DNA of 64,000 bases from Achromobacter sp. UMC71 (GCF_014170305.1 NZ_LZZT01000034.1:62001-126000), one strand, 5' to 3'; positions 38,471 to 47,980 are shown, counted from the stretch's first letter. The notes: a model not told the origin generated them from the letters alone. Translations and numbers: made by a program.

Positions 38471-38947
38471 ATGACGGATGACATCCTTGCCTTTGAACTG
38501 GCCCTGGCCGCGCGCCGCCGCGCCGACAAGCGCCGCCGCCGCGCGGCCCGGCGCCCGCCACCGGACCGTCCGCCCCCGCGGCGCTCGCCCCGCCAACGCA
38601 CCGGCGACGGCCACGAGGACACCGCGCTGCGGCTGCTGCAGGCCAACGGCCTGGTACTGCTGGCCCGCAACCTGCACTGCCGCGCCGGCGAAATCGACCT
38701 GGCCATGCGCGACGGCGACATCCTGGTGTTCGTCGAGGTCCGGTCGCGCCAGGCCGACGCCTACGGCGGCGCCGCCGCCAGCATCGACCGCGCCAAGCAG
38801 TCCCGCCTGGCGCGCGCCGCGGCCCATTGGCTGCCGGAACTGGCGCGGCGCCATTGGCGGGGCGCCGCGCCCGCGGCCCGCTTCGACGCCGTGGTCTTCG
38901 ACGGCGGCCGGGTCCAATGGCTGCGCGCCGCGTTCGCGCTGGATTGA
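38471..38947 (+). CDS. yraN: YraN (UPF0102) family nuclease-like protein
   Basis: 158 residues. The C-terminal core (about 45-158) has the nuclease-fold pattern '[21 protein letters not shown]' with conserved Glu/Asp and 'VEVRSR'. The first ~45 residues are an Arg/Pro-rich extension ('[20 protein letters not shown]') beyond the usual ~120-residue length, possibly nucleic-acid binding or spurious if translation begins later, though no obvious internal ATG exists. It is first in yraN-diaA-dolP. Confidence 0.88.
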   Translation: MTDDILAFELALAARRRADKRRRRAARRPPPDRPPPRRSPRQRTGDGHEDTALRLLQANGLVLLARNLHCRAGEIDLAMRDGDILVFVEVRSRQADAYGGAAASIDRAKQSRLARAAAHWLPELARRHWRGAAPAARFDAVVFDGGRVQWLRAAFALD

Positions 38948-38970
38948 TTTCCCTCGGCGCGTGAGATAAT
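38944..38970 (+). promoter_or_regulatory. -10-like element 7 nt before diaA ATG
   Basis: GATAAT (38965-38970) with an upstream TGA; TTGATT (38944-38949) at 15 bp could be a -35. It lies at the end of yraN and the short gap, and would start transcription at the diaA ATG. No Shine-Dalgarno is visible. Confidence 0.35.
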
Positions 38971-38977
38971 CGCGCCC

Positions 38978-39571
38978 ATGGATATGACCTCTCGTATGAC
39001 GTCGCATTTTCGCGACGCCATGGCTGCATGCGAACAAAGTATGAACGTCCTGGCCGAACCGCTGGCAGTGGCGGTGGACGTGCTATTCGGCTCGCTGGCC
39101 AATAACGGCAAGATTCTGGCGTGCGGCAACGGCGGCTCGGCCGCCGACGCGCAGCATTTCATCGCCGAACTGGTGGGCCGCTTCGAACGCGAACGCCTGC
39201 CCCTGGCCGGCATCGCCCTCAATACCGACACCTCCATCCTGACCGCGGTGGGCAACGACTACGGCTTTGACGAAGTCTACGAACGCCAGGTGAACGCCTT
39301 TGGCCAGGCAGGCGACGTGCTGGTGGCCATTTCCACCAGCGGCAACTCGCCCAACGTGGTCCGCGCCATGGAAGCCGCGGCCAGCCGCGAAATGCATGTG
39401 CTGGCCCTGACAGGCAAGGGCGGCGGCGTCATGGGGGAACTCATCACGCCGATGGACGTCCATCTATGTGTTCCCAGTGATCGCACGATGCGCATCCAGG
39501 AAGTCCATATACTGCTGCTGCACGCGCTTTGCGACGGCATTGACGCTCTTCTGCTTGGAGACACCGAATGA
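38978..39571 (+). CDS. diaA: SIS-domain protein, DiaA-type (GmhA-like)
   Basis: 197 residues. SIS fold with 'ILACGNGGSAADAQHFIAELVGRF' and 'LVAISTSGNSPNVVRAM', and C-terminal 'MRIQEVHILLLHALCDGID'. The GmhA metal ligands (His, Glu, Gln, His) are all conserved, so sedoheptulose-7-phosphate isomerase activity remains possible. The operon with yraN and dolP is that of DiaA (YraO), which helps load DnaA at oriC. Which role applies is not decidable from sequence. Confidence 0.85.
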   Translation: MDMTSRMTSHFRDAMAACEQSMNVLAEPLAVAVDVLFGSLANNGKILACGNGGSAADAQHFIAELVGRFERERLPLAGIALNTDTSILTAVGNDYGFDEVYERQVNAFGQAGDVLVAISTSGNSPNVVRAMEAAASREMHVLALTGKGGGVMGELITPMDVHLCVPSDRTMRIQEVHILLLHALCDGIDALLLGDTE

Positions 39572-40314
39572 TTCCTGACGCCAGAACCGCCGCCCGCCCC
39601 CTGCTGCTTGCCGCGGCCCTGTCCGCTGCCACGCTGTCGCTGTCCGCCTGCGCCCCCCTGATCGTGGGCGGCGCGGCCGCCACCACCGCGGTGGTCGTGA
39701 CCGACCGGCGTACCTCGGGCATCCAGCTCGAAGACCAGAACATGGCGTTCAAGGCCCAGAGCCAGATCTCGCAAAAGCTGGGTGACACGGCGCGCGTCAA
39801 CGCCATGGCCTACGGCGGCCACTTGCTGCTGACGGGCGACGTTCCCACCGAGGAAGCCAAGTCCCAGGCCACCGCCATCGCGCAGGGCGTCGAAAACGTC
39901 AAGCAGGTGATCAACCAGCTCAATGTCGGCCCGATCGCCTCGTTCGGCGTGCGCTCCAACGACACCTGGCTGACCTCCAAGGTCAAGACCACGCTGATCA
40001 ACACCAAGTACGTGCCGTCCGGCACCATCGCCCTGACCACCGACCACAGCGTCGTGTACCTGATGGGCAAGGTGACACAGGCCGAAGGCGACTACGCCGC
40101 CAATGCGACGGCCGATGTCGGCGGCGTGGCAAAGGTGGTAAAACTGTTCGAAACCATCAGCCGCGAAGAAGCCATTCGCCTGTCGAACAGCAACAAGTCG
40201 AGTTCTTCTGAAACCAAGGCCCCCATCGAAAGCGGCGCAGGCGCAGCCAGCAACAGCGGCGACAGCAACGCACCCAGCGGTGGCAGCGCCGTAGAAGCCA
40301 TGCCCATCAAATGA
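39568..40314 (+). CDS. dolP: DolP-type BON-domain outer-membrane lipoprotein (YraP)
   Basis: 248 residues: lipobox 'LSAC' (Cys about 28), then 'PLIVGGAAATTAVVVTDRRT' and two BON domains (about 48-120 and 125-200; 'NAMAYGGHLLLTGDVPTEE', 'VVYLMGKVTQAEGDYAA'). DolP supports outer-membrane integrity and BamA in E. coli. A long Ser/Glu-rich tail (about 210-248) is an extra relative to short homologues. Overlaps diaA by 4 bp and the next gene by 4 bp. Confidence 0.92.
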   Translation: MIPDARTAARPLLLAAALSAATLSLSACAPLIVGGAAATTAVVVTDRRTSGIQLEDQNMAFKAQSQISQKLGDTARVNAMAYGGHLLLTGDVPTEEAKSQATAIAQGVENVKQVINQLNVGPIASFGVRSNDTWLTSKVKTTLINTKYVPSGTIALTTDHSVVYLMGKVTQAEGDYAANATADVGGVAKVVKLFETISREEAIRLSNSNKSSSSETKAPIESGAGAASNSGDSNAPSGGSAVEAMPIK

Positions 40315-40805
40315 AAAAAGCCATCGTAGCCCTGGCCGTCCTGGTGGCGGTCGGCATCGGCGCCTGGTTCGTCATGCGGCCGGCGCAGACCGCGCCCGAC
40401 GTCACCTTCACCACGCTGGAAGGCAAGACCTTCTCGATGCAGGATCTGCGCGGCAAGGTGGTGCTGGTGAAATTCTGGGCCACCAGCTGCGTCACCTGCG
40501 TCAAGCAGATGCCGGAGACCATCTCGGCCTATAACGAATACGCTGGCAAGGGCTACGAGGCCATCGCGGTCGCCATGAACTACGACCCACCGAATTTCGT
40601 GCTGAATTTCGCCGACAGCCGCAAGCTGCCCTTCCCCGTGGCGCTGGACTCCAAGGGCGACATCGCGCGCGCCTTCGGCGACATCCGCCTGACGCCGACC
40701 GCGTTCCTGATCGACAAAAAGGGGCGCATTATCAAGCGATACCTGGGGGAATACGACGTGGCCGAGTTCCACGCCACCGTCGAAAAGGCACTGGCCGCCG
40801 GCTGA
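40311..40805 (+). CDS. TlpA/ResA-like membrane-anchored thioredoxin
   Basis: 164 residues. Uncleaved TM anchor ('AIVALAVLVAVGIGAWFVM', 4-22), then a redoxin/thioredoxin fold with 'GKVVLVKFWATSCVTCVKQMPE' pattern (active-site Cys60 and Cys63) and cis-Pro region 'RLTPTAFLIDKKG'. The CVTC motif lacks the usual Pro of TlpA/ResA CxPC sites. It probably acts as a periplasmic thiol reductase, e.g. in cytochrome c maturation or with lipoproteins. Last gene of yraN-diaA-dolP unit. Confidence 0.87.
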   Translation: MKKAIVALAVLVAVGIGAWFVMRPAQTAPDVTFTTLEGKTFSMQDLRGKVVLVKFWATSCVTCVKQMPETISAYNEYAGKGYEAIAVAMNYDPPNFVLNFADSRKLPFPVALDSKGDIARAFGDIRLTPTAFLIDKKGRIIKRYLGEYDVAEFHATVEKALAAG

Positions 40806-40830
40806 CCCCGGCCCTGCCCGCTACCGAACG

Positions 40831-40853
40831 CCGCCCGCTCGCCGGGCGGTTTT
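40831..40853 (+). terminator. Terminator after the TlpA-like gene
   Basis: Stem CCGCCCG/CGGGCGG (40831-40849), loop CTCGC, followed by TTTTCTTTT. Nearly identical in inverted form to the terminator at 40922-40944. Confidence 0.88.
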
Positions 40854-40921
40854 CTTTTCGGGCGGCTACACCGATTCACCGGCGTAGCGCGGGGCGCTTG
40901 CGCCCGGCCTCGGATCAAAAG

Positions 40922-40944
40922 AAAACCGCCCGGCAAGCGGGCGG
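40922..40944 (-). terminator. Terminator after metQ
   Basis: On the minus strand CCGCCCG-CTTGC-CGGGCGG followed by TTTTCTTTT. The sequence differs from the plus-strand terminator at 40831 by only one base in the hairpin. Confidence 0.88.
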
Positions 40945-40974
40945 TTTCAGCAACAGGGTGTGCCCTGCGTCGTA

Positions 40975-41763
40975 TCAGAACGCCGGGACCACGGCACCCT
41001 TGTACTTGTCGAGGATGAACTTCTTCACCTCGGGCGAATGCAGCGCGTTGACCAGCTTCTTGATGCCCGGCGCGTCCTTGTTGTCGGTGCGCGTCACCAG
41101 GATGTTGGCGTAGGGAGAATCGGCGCCTTCGATGAACAGCGCGTCCTTGGTCGGCACCAGGCCGGCTTCCAGCGCGTAGTTGGTGTTGATCAGGGCCAGG
41201 TCGACGTCGTCCAGCGAGCGCGGCAGCATGGCGGCCTCGAGTTCGCGGAATTTCAGCTTCTTGGGGTTCTCGACCACATCGGCGGCGGTCGCCAGGATGT
41301 TGGACGGATCCTTCAGCTTGATGACGCCCTGCTTTTGCAGCAGCACCAGCGCGCGGCCGCCGTTGGACGGATCGTTCGGGATGGCGACCAGGGCGCCGTC
41401 CTTCAGCTCGGACAGGCTCTTGATCTTCTTCGAGTAGCCGCCGAAGGGCTCCACGTGCACCAGGGCGACCGGCACCAGCGTGGCCTTGCGGTCCTTGTTG
41501 AAGCTGTCCAGGTAGGGCTTGTGCTGGAAGAAGTTGGCGTCCAGCTGCTTGTCCACCAGTTGCAGGTTGGGCTGCACGTAGTCGTTGAAGACCTTGATGT
41601 CGAGCTCCACACCTTCCTTGGCCAGCTGGGGCTTGACCACTTCCAGGATCTCGGCGTGCGGAACCTGGGTGGCACCCACCACGATCTTTTCAGCGTGCGC
41701 GGCCGTGGCCGACACCAGGAGAGCCGACGCCACCAGGGCAGAGCGGACGAAATTCAAACGCAT
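40975..41763 (-). CDS. metQ: MetQ/NlpA-type methionine ABC transporter binding protein
   Basis: 262 residues of the NLPA family: 'KIVVGATQVPHAEILEVVKP', 'VFNDYVQPNLQL', 'DANFFQHKPYLDSF' and 'AIPNDPSNGGRALVLLQK' are diagnostic. The signal peptide ends 'SATAAHA' with no lipobox Cys, unlike the lipoprotein MetQ of E. coli. metN and metI are not adjacent. Ligand is probably methionine or a derivative, by family only. A palindrome lies 59-72 bp upstream. Confidence 0.9.
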   Translation of the reverse strand: MRLNFVRSALVASALLVSATAAHAEKIVVGATQVPHAEILEVVKPQLAKEGVELDIKVFNDYVQPNLQLVDKQLDANFFQHKPYLDSFNKDRKATLVPVALVHVEPFGGYSKKIKSLSELKDGALVAIPNDPSNGGRALVLLQKQGVIKLKDPSNILATAADVVENPKKLKFRELEAAMLPRSLDDVDLALINTNYALEAGLVPTKDALFIEGADSPYANILVTRTDNKDAPGIKKLVNALHSPEVKKFILDKYKGAVVPAF

Positions 41764-43001
<1,238 letters not shown>

Positions 43002-43002
<1 letters not shown>

Positions 43003-43748
43003 TGCGGGCGCAGCGCACCCTGCTGCGGCCGGCGGTGCGCCAGCGCCGCTCGCGCCGCATGGCCACAGGCGCCTCCGGGCGCCTGTGGTTGTTCGATCTG
43101 GACAACACGCTCCACGACACCTCCCACGCCATCTTTCCGCGCATCGACCATGGCATGACCATGGCGGTGGTCGAGGCGCTGGGCGTCGATGTCGACACGG
43201 CCAACCAGGTGCGCAAGCAATACTGGAAACGCTACGGGGCCACCATGATCGGCATGGTGCGCAACCATGGCGTGGATCCCCACGCCTTCCTGCACCGCAG
43301 CCACGACTTCGACGTCAATCCGCTGGTGCGCGCCGAAAAGGGGCTGGCCTACAAGTTGCGCCAGCTGCCCGGCCGCAAGGTGCTGCTGACCAACGCGCCG
43401 CTGCACTATGCGCGCGCGGTGCTGCAACGCCTGGGCATCCTGCGCCAGTTCGACAGCCTGTGGGCCATCGAGCACATGCGGCTGCACGGCGAATTCCGCC
43501 CCAAGCCGTCGCCCGCCCTGCTGCGCTATGTGCTGGCCCGCGAAGGCGTGCCGGCGCGCCGGGCCGTGCTGGTGGAAGACACGCTGGCCAACCTGCGCGG
43601 CGCCCGCCAGGCGGGGTTGCGCACGGTGCACGTATTCCACCCTGGCACCCCGTTCTCGCGCGGCCGTTCGCAACGGCCGGCCTACGTCGACTTGCGGGTA
43701 AACTCCGTCAGTGATTTGCTGTTGCGCCGGCGTCCCTTGCGGGGATAA
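43002..43748 (+). CDS. HAD-family pyrimidine 5'-nucleotidase-like phosphatase
   Basis: 248 residues if started at the coupled ATG 43002; a second ATG at 43059 gives 229. HAD motif I 'LWLFDLDNTLHDTS', motif II 'VLLTNAPLHYA' and motif IV 'VLVEDTLANLRGA' are clear. Relatives include SDT1/PHM8-type nucleotidases. Substrate is unknown. It sits between argB and slmA. Confidence 0.85.
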
Positions 43749-43790
43749 CGGCCGGCGCCTTCTTCTCATCCACCGTCAGCAGACCCGTCC

Positions 43791-44366
43791 ATGGCGAGCA
43801 AACCCGGCGAGCGCAAGACCCAGATCCTGCAGACCCTGGCCGAGATGCTGGAGCAACCGCACGCCGCGCGCATCACCACCGCCGCGCTGGCGGCTCGCCT
43901 GGCCGTCTCGGAAGCCGCGCTGTACCGGCATTTCGCCAGCAAGGCGCAGATGTTCGAGGGCCTGATCGAATTCATCGAGACCAGCATCTTCACGCTGGTG
44001 AACCAGATCGCCCTGGCGGAACCCTACGGCCTGTCGCAAGCCCACAAGACCGTGTCGATGCTGCTGACCTTCTCGGAACGCAACAAAGGCATGACCCGGG
44101 TTCTGACCGGCGATGCATTGGTCACCGAAGACAACCGCCTGCAGGAACGCATCAACCACATCAACGACCGCATCGAAGCGTCGCTGAAACAATCGCTGCG
44201 CATCGCCGTCACCGACGGCGGCCTGCCCCCCGAAGCCAACGTGGCCGCCCATGCCAGCCTGCTGACGCATCTGGTGCTGGGCCGCTGGCTGCGCTATGCC
44301 CAGAGCGGCTGGCGCGTGGCGCCCACGCTGCACCTGGACGAGCAACTGCGCCTGGCCTTGGGCTGA
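43791..44366 (+). CDS. slmA: Nucleoid occlusion factor SlmA
   Basis: 191-residue TetR-family protein. HTH 'ITTAALAARLAVSEAALYRHFASKAQMFEGLI' matches SlmA; the ligand domain contains 'LLTFSERNKGMTRVLTGDAL', which is typical. SlmA binds DNA sites (SBS) and blocks FtsZ polymerisation over the nucleoid. The operon context after argB supports this over a generic TetR. Confidence 0.92.
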   Translation: MASKPGERKTQILQTLAEMLEQPHAARITTAALAARLAVSEAALYRHFASKAQMFEGLIEFIETSIFTLVNQIALAEPYGLSQAHKTVSMLLTFSERNKGMTRVLTGDALVTEDNRLQERINHINDRIEASLKQSLRIAVTDGGLPPEANVAAHASLLTHLVLGRWLRYAQSGWRVAPTLHLDEQLRLALG

Positions 44367-44402
44367 CCGCATTCGCGCCATAACACGTACGAATTAGCCG
44401 CT

Positions 44403-44459
44403 TATGACCGCTCGGTCATGGGCTATTTGTTTGCGTCTACGCAACAATCTAAAGTTGCG
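44403..44459. promoter_or_regulatory. Cluster of dyads upstream of the SLC13 transporter gene
   Basis: ATGACC-GCTC-GGTCAT (44403-44418), TTGCG-TCTA-CGCAA (44431-44444) and CGCAAC-AATCTAAA-GTTGCG (44440-44459) occur in 60 bp, the last two sharing an arm. This crowded set suggests regulator sites. They lie about 200 bp upstream of the transporter start and downstream of slmA; no regulator gene is adjacent. Confidence 0.4.
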
Positions 44460-44652
44460 ACCGATATGGGGCGACGAGCATAATGCCCGGGATGGGTTTT
44501 TTACAAGCGCCAATCTCCACTGGCTTGACCCATATCAATACGGGTTTTCCTCAATGCCGTCACGATCATTCTGTAGCGTCGGCACTTCGCTTTGATCATG
44601 CCCCGGGCCTGGTTGCGATGTGCCGTCAGTTTGACCTCAACCGGAGATGGAT

Positions 44653-46146
44653 ATGACTGCGCCAGCCGCTGTCCCTGCCTCGCAAGCCCCAAAGAAAGCA
44701 AAAATTCCCATCGGACTCATCGCCGGCTTCATCGTAATGATCGGCGTGCTGATGTTGCCATTGCCGGCCGATCTGCCGGTCGCCGGCCACCGGATGCTCG
44801 CCATTCTCGCGTTCGCGGTGGTGGTCTGGATTACCGAAGCCGTGTCCTACGAAGCCAGCGCGATCATGATCACGACGCTGATGGCCTTCCTGCTGGGCAC
44901 GGCTCCGACAATCAAGGACCCGGGGGTGCTGTACGGCACCTCGGCCGCCATCAGCATGGCGCTGACCGGCTTCGCCAACTCGGCGCTGGCCCTGGTGACG
45001 GGCGCGCTGTTCATCGCGGCGGCCATGACATTCACCGGGCTGGACCGGCGCATCGCGCTGGTGACCCTGTCCAAGGTCGGCACCAGCACCCGCCGCATCC
45101 TGATCGGATGTATCGCGGTGACGATCGTGCTGAGCCTGGTGGTGCCCAGCGCCACCGCCCGCAGCGCGGCCGTGGTGCCCATCATGATGGGCGTCATCGC
45201 GGCCTTCGGCGTGGACAAGCGCTCGAACATCGCCGCCGGCATCATGATCATCGTGGCGCAGGCCACCAGCATCTGGAACGTCGGCATCCAGACCGCCGCG
45301 GCGCAGAACCTGCTGACGGTCGGCTTCATGGAAAAGATGCTGGGCCAGCGCGTGGCCTGGTCGGACTGGCTGATCGCTGGCGCCCCCTGGTCGCTGATCA
45401 TGTCGGCCGTGCTGATCATCATCGTGCTCAAGCTGCTGCCGCCGGAAAGCGACAGCATCGCGGGAGGCAAGGAAGCGGTCGAAAAATCGCTGCTTGAACT
45501 GGGCCCCATGACGGGCGCGCAAAAGCGCTTGATGGCGGTGTCGGTGATGCTGCTGCTGTTCTGGTCCACCGAAGGCAAGCTGCACAGTTTCGATACAACC
45601 TCGACCACCTACTTCGGCCTGGTGCTGCTGATGCTGCCGCGCTTTGGCGTGATGACCTGGAAAGACGTGCAATCGCGCATTCCATGGGGCACGGTGATCG
45701 TGTTCGGCGTGGGCATCAGCCTGGGCACCGCGTTGCTGACCACGCAGGCCGGCCAATGGCTGGGCAACCAGGTCGTGCAGCACACGGGCCTGGACCACCT
45801 GGGGCCGCTGGCGATCTTCGCGATCCTGGCCGCGTTCCTGATCATCATCCACCTGGGTTTCGCCAGCGCCACCGCGCTGACGTCGGCGATGCTGCCAATC
45901 CTGATCTCGGTGCTGGCCACGCTGCCGGGCGACTTCAGCCGCCTGGGCATGACCATGCTGCTGGGCTTCGTGGTGAGCTACGGCTTCATCCTGCCGATCA
46001 ATGCGCCGCAGAACATGGTGTGCCTGGGCACCGAAACCTTCAATGCCAAGCAGTTCGCCAAGGTCGGCATCCTGGTCACCATCATCGGCTATGCGCTGAT
46101 GATCGTGATGGGCATGACGTACTGGCGCTGGCTGGGCTGGCTGTAA
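44653..46146 (+). CDS. SLC13/DASS family carboxylate transporter
   Basis: 497 residues, about 12 TM segments. 'MLAILAFAVVVWITEAVSYEASAIMI' and two repeated halves with SNT/PAT-like motifs ('PSATARSAA', 'GFASATALTSAMLPI') mark the divalent anion:sodium symporter family, importing di- or tricarboxylates. ATG 44653 is preferred over 44647 because GGAG would lie too close to the latter. It is 12 bp upstream of a 2-hydroxyacid dehydrogenase gene, so the substrate may be malate, sulfolactate or a similar 2-hydroxy or oxo acid. Confidence 0.88.
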   Translation: MTAPAAVPASQAPKKAKIPIGLIAGFIVMIGVLMLPLPADLPVAGHRMLAILAFAVVVWITEAVSYEASAIMITTLMAFLLGTAPTIKDPGVLYGTSAAISMALTGFANSALALVTGALFIAAAMTFTGLDRRIALVTLSKVGTSTRRILIGCIAVTIVLSLVVPSATARSAAVVPIMMGVIAAFGVDKRSNIAAGIMIIVAQATSIWNVGIQTAAAQNLLTVGFMEKMLGQRVAWSDWLIAGAPWSLIMSAVLIIIVLKLLPPESDSIAGGKEAVEKSLLELGPMTGAQKRLMAVSVMLLLFWSTEGKLHSFDTTSTTYFGLVLLMLPRFGVMTWKDVQSRIPWGTVIVFGVGISLGTALLTTQAGQWLGNQVVQHTGLDHLGPLAIFAILAAFLIIIHLGFASATALTSAMLPILISVLATLPGDFSRLGMTMLLGFVVSYGFILPINAPQNMVCLGTETFNAKQFAKVGILVTIIGYALMIVMGMTYWRWLGWL

Positions 46147-46158
46147 GGAGGCCGCATC

Positions 46159-47208
46159 ATGAAAATTTCTATCGCCCAAGCCACTGAATTCGGACGCCGC
46201 GCGCTGGTGGCGCAAGGCGTGCCCGACGATATCGCACTCGCCGTGGCCGAGCATCTGGTGGAGTCCGACCGGGTCGGCTACACCAGCCATGGCCTGTCGA
46301 TCCTGACGAACTACCGGCGCGTGCTGAGCGAAGGCCTGGCGCAAGCCGACGGCCGCCCGGAATTGCTCAATGACCGCGGCGCCATGCTGGCGTACGACGG
46401 CCACCATGGACTGGGCCAGTATGTGGGCAAGGTAGTGATCGAGAAGGCCATCGAGCGCACGCAGGAACACGGCCAGTGCATTCTGACGCTACGCCACAGC
46501 CACCATCTGGGGCGCATGGGTCATTACGGCGAAATGGTGGCGGCCAAGGGCCTGATCCTGCTGGCATTCACCAATGTGATCAACCGCGCGCCAACGGTAG
46601 CCCCGTTCGGCGGCGCACGCGCTTGCCTGACGACCAACCCGCTGTGCTTCGCCGGCCCGCTGCCGGGCGGCCGCCCGCCGTTCATCGTCGATATGGCAAC
46701 AAGCTCGATCGCGGTGAACAAGGCGCGGGTGCTCGCCGCCAAAGGTGAGCAGGCACCGCCGGGCTCGCTGATCGACGCGCAGGGCAATCCGACCACGGAC
46801 CCGGGCGCGCTGTTCACGGACCCGCCGGGCGCGCTGCTGCCGTTCGGCGGCCACAAGGGTTATGCAATGGGGTTGGTGGCCGAACTGCTGGCCGGCGTGC
46901 TGTCGGGCGGCGGCACGATCCAGCCGGAACATCCGCGCAATGGCGTGGCGACGAACAATATGTTCGCGCTGCTGCTGGACCCGCAGGTGGATTTCAATAC
47001 GGACTGGCGCTCGATGGAAGTGGGCGCGTTCATCGACTACCTGCACGCCTGCCCGCCGCAACCAGGCGTGGACGGCGTCCAATATCCAGGCGAATACGAA
47101 GCACGCAACCGTGCGCTGAACGCAGACTCCCTGGAATTCGACTCCCGCATCTGGGACGGGTTGAAGACGCTGGCGTCGGATCTGGGTGTGGGGGATGCGT
47201 TGCCGTAG
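46159..47208 (+). CDS. Malate/L-lactate/ureidoglycolate dehydrogenase family (Ldh2) protein
   Basis: 349 residues of the NAD(P)-dependent Ldh2/YlbC fold: 'DRVGYTSHGLSILTNY', 'RHSHHLGRMGHYGEMVA', 'APFGGARACLTTNPLCF' and 'LPFGGHKGYAMGLVAELL' are standard. Family members oxidise malate, sulfolactate, 2,3-diketogulonate or ureidoglycolate. An AAGGAGG ribosome-binding site lies between the two genes, so it is co-transcribed with the SLC13 transporter. Substrate not identifiable from sequence. Confidence 0.88.
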   Translation: MKISIAQATEFGRRALVAQGVPDDIALAVAEHLVESDRVGYTSHGLSILTNYRRVLSEGLAQADGRPELLNDRGAMLAYDGHHGLGQYVGKVVIEKAIERTQEHGQCILTLRHSHHLGRMGHYGEMVAAKGLILLAFTNVINRAPTVAPFGGARACLTTNPLCFAGPLPGGRPPFIVDMATSSIAVNKARVLAAKGEQAPPGSLIDAQGNPTTDPGALFTDPPGALLPFGGHKGYAMGLVAELLAGVLSGGGTIQPEHPRNGVATNNMFALLLDPQVDFNTDWRSMEVGAFIDYLHACPPQPGVDGVQYPGEYEARNRALNADSLEFDSRIWDGLKTLASDLGVGDALP

Positions 47209-47240
47209 GGTTTTGGTTTTGGTTTTATGGTTGTTGTGTA

Positions 47241-47270
47241 CAGGCGGCTCAGGGGTTCTTGAGCCGCCTG
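47241..47270. terminator. Hairpin after the Ldh2 gene
   Basis: Stem CAGGCGGCTCA/TGAGCCGCCTG (47241-47251, 47260-47270), loop of 8 nt, 33 bp past the stop. No long T-run on the plus strand, so termination strength is uncertain. Confidence 0.5.
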
Positions 47271-47434
47271 TTGCGTTGGTGGGCGGTGAGGGCGGGGCTA
47301 CGATTGCGGTCCGGAGCCTTCGCTCCGGACTCGCCTCGGCGGCCCCCCCTTCCTCATCCTCGTCCGCCTTCGGCTCCCTACGGATTCCGTCGGGCGCATC
47401 TACACGCCCCGCCCTCACCGCCCACCAACGCAAC
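47270..47434. repeat. Inverted-repeat element copy 1
   Basis: Perfect 28-bp arms (47270-47297 and 47407-47434) flank a 109-bp core. The core contains the hairpin GTCCGGAGC-CTTC-GCTCCGGAC (47309-47330) inside a 32-bp block (47300-47331) repeated exactly in copy 2 in inverse orientation. Confidence 0.75.
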
Positions 47435-47529
47435 AGGCTCACAGGATTTGAATCCTGCCGGGTGCTGGGACGGGTGGTGTGCTTGGCGTTTTTGCCAGCG
47501 GCGGGGGGAAGAGAGAGATCTTGCGGGGC

Positions 47530-47756
47530 TCGCCCCAGGCCGGCCGCGCGGGCGGCCTTTTGGGGCTTACACGGTGTCTTGCGGCCTCCAATGACGCTGC
47601 GCGCCGATGGTGGTATCTCTGTGATTTGCTGATGTGGGTCGTGCCCCGTCGGTAACGCTGAAAGTACAGTCCCTCCGCAAGCGCGCAGCGCAAACTTCAC
47701 GACGTCCCACAGTGCGAAAGCCCCAAAAGGCCGCCCGCGCGGCCGGCCTGGGGCGA
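47530..47756. repeat. Central 39-bp inverted repeat
   Basis: Perfect 39-bp arms (47530-47568 and 47718-47756) 149 bp apart. Each arm can itself fold (outer GCCCCA/TGGGGC, inner GGCC pairs). Outside and inside the arms partial complementarity continues (e.g. TTGCG near 47521 and CGCAA near 47761). No homology to the flanking elements was seen. Confidence 0.7.
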
Positions 47757-47816
47757 GCGACGCAAACCCCACCGCCCCACCCCGCTCTAGCGGCATGCCA
47801 TTTCTGCACACTCGTA

Positions 47817-47980
47817 GCCGAGGGCGAGGGGCTTCGTGGTGGCGGGCAACCTCGATGCGCCCGAGGGAATCTGAAGGGAAGGCCGAAGGCCTGGACGAAG
47901 ATGACGAGGGGGCAGTCCGGAGCGAAGGCTCCGGACCGCAATCGTGGGCGCCCGCCACCACGAAGCCCCTCGCCCTCGGC
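47817..47980. repeat. Inverted-repeat element copy 2, opposite orientation to copy 1
   Basis: Perfect 31-bp arms (47817-47847 and 47950-47980) around a 102-bp core. In reverse complement the core matches copy 1: 32 identical bases (47914-47945), then further blocks such as TCGGGCGCATC. The arms differ in sequence from those of copy 1 although each set is self-complementary. Confidence 0.75.

Noticed and set aside
38410..39037. Minus-strand frames opposite yraN
   Set aside because: Shadows of the Arg-rich yraN region; yraN has the conserved motif and operon position.
47209..47226. Three GGTTTT units as a functional repeat
   Set aside because: Only three copies and directly after a stop codon; too short to claim a function.
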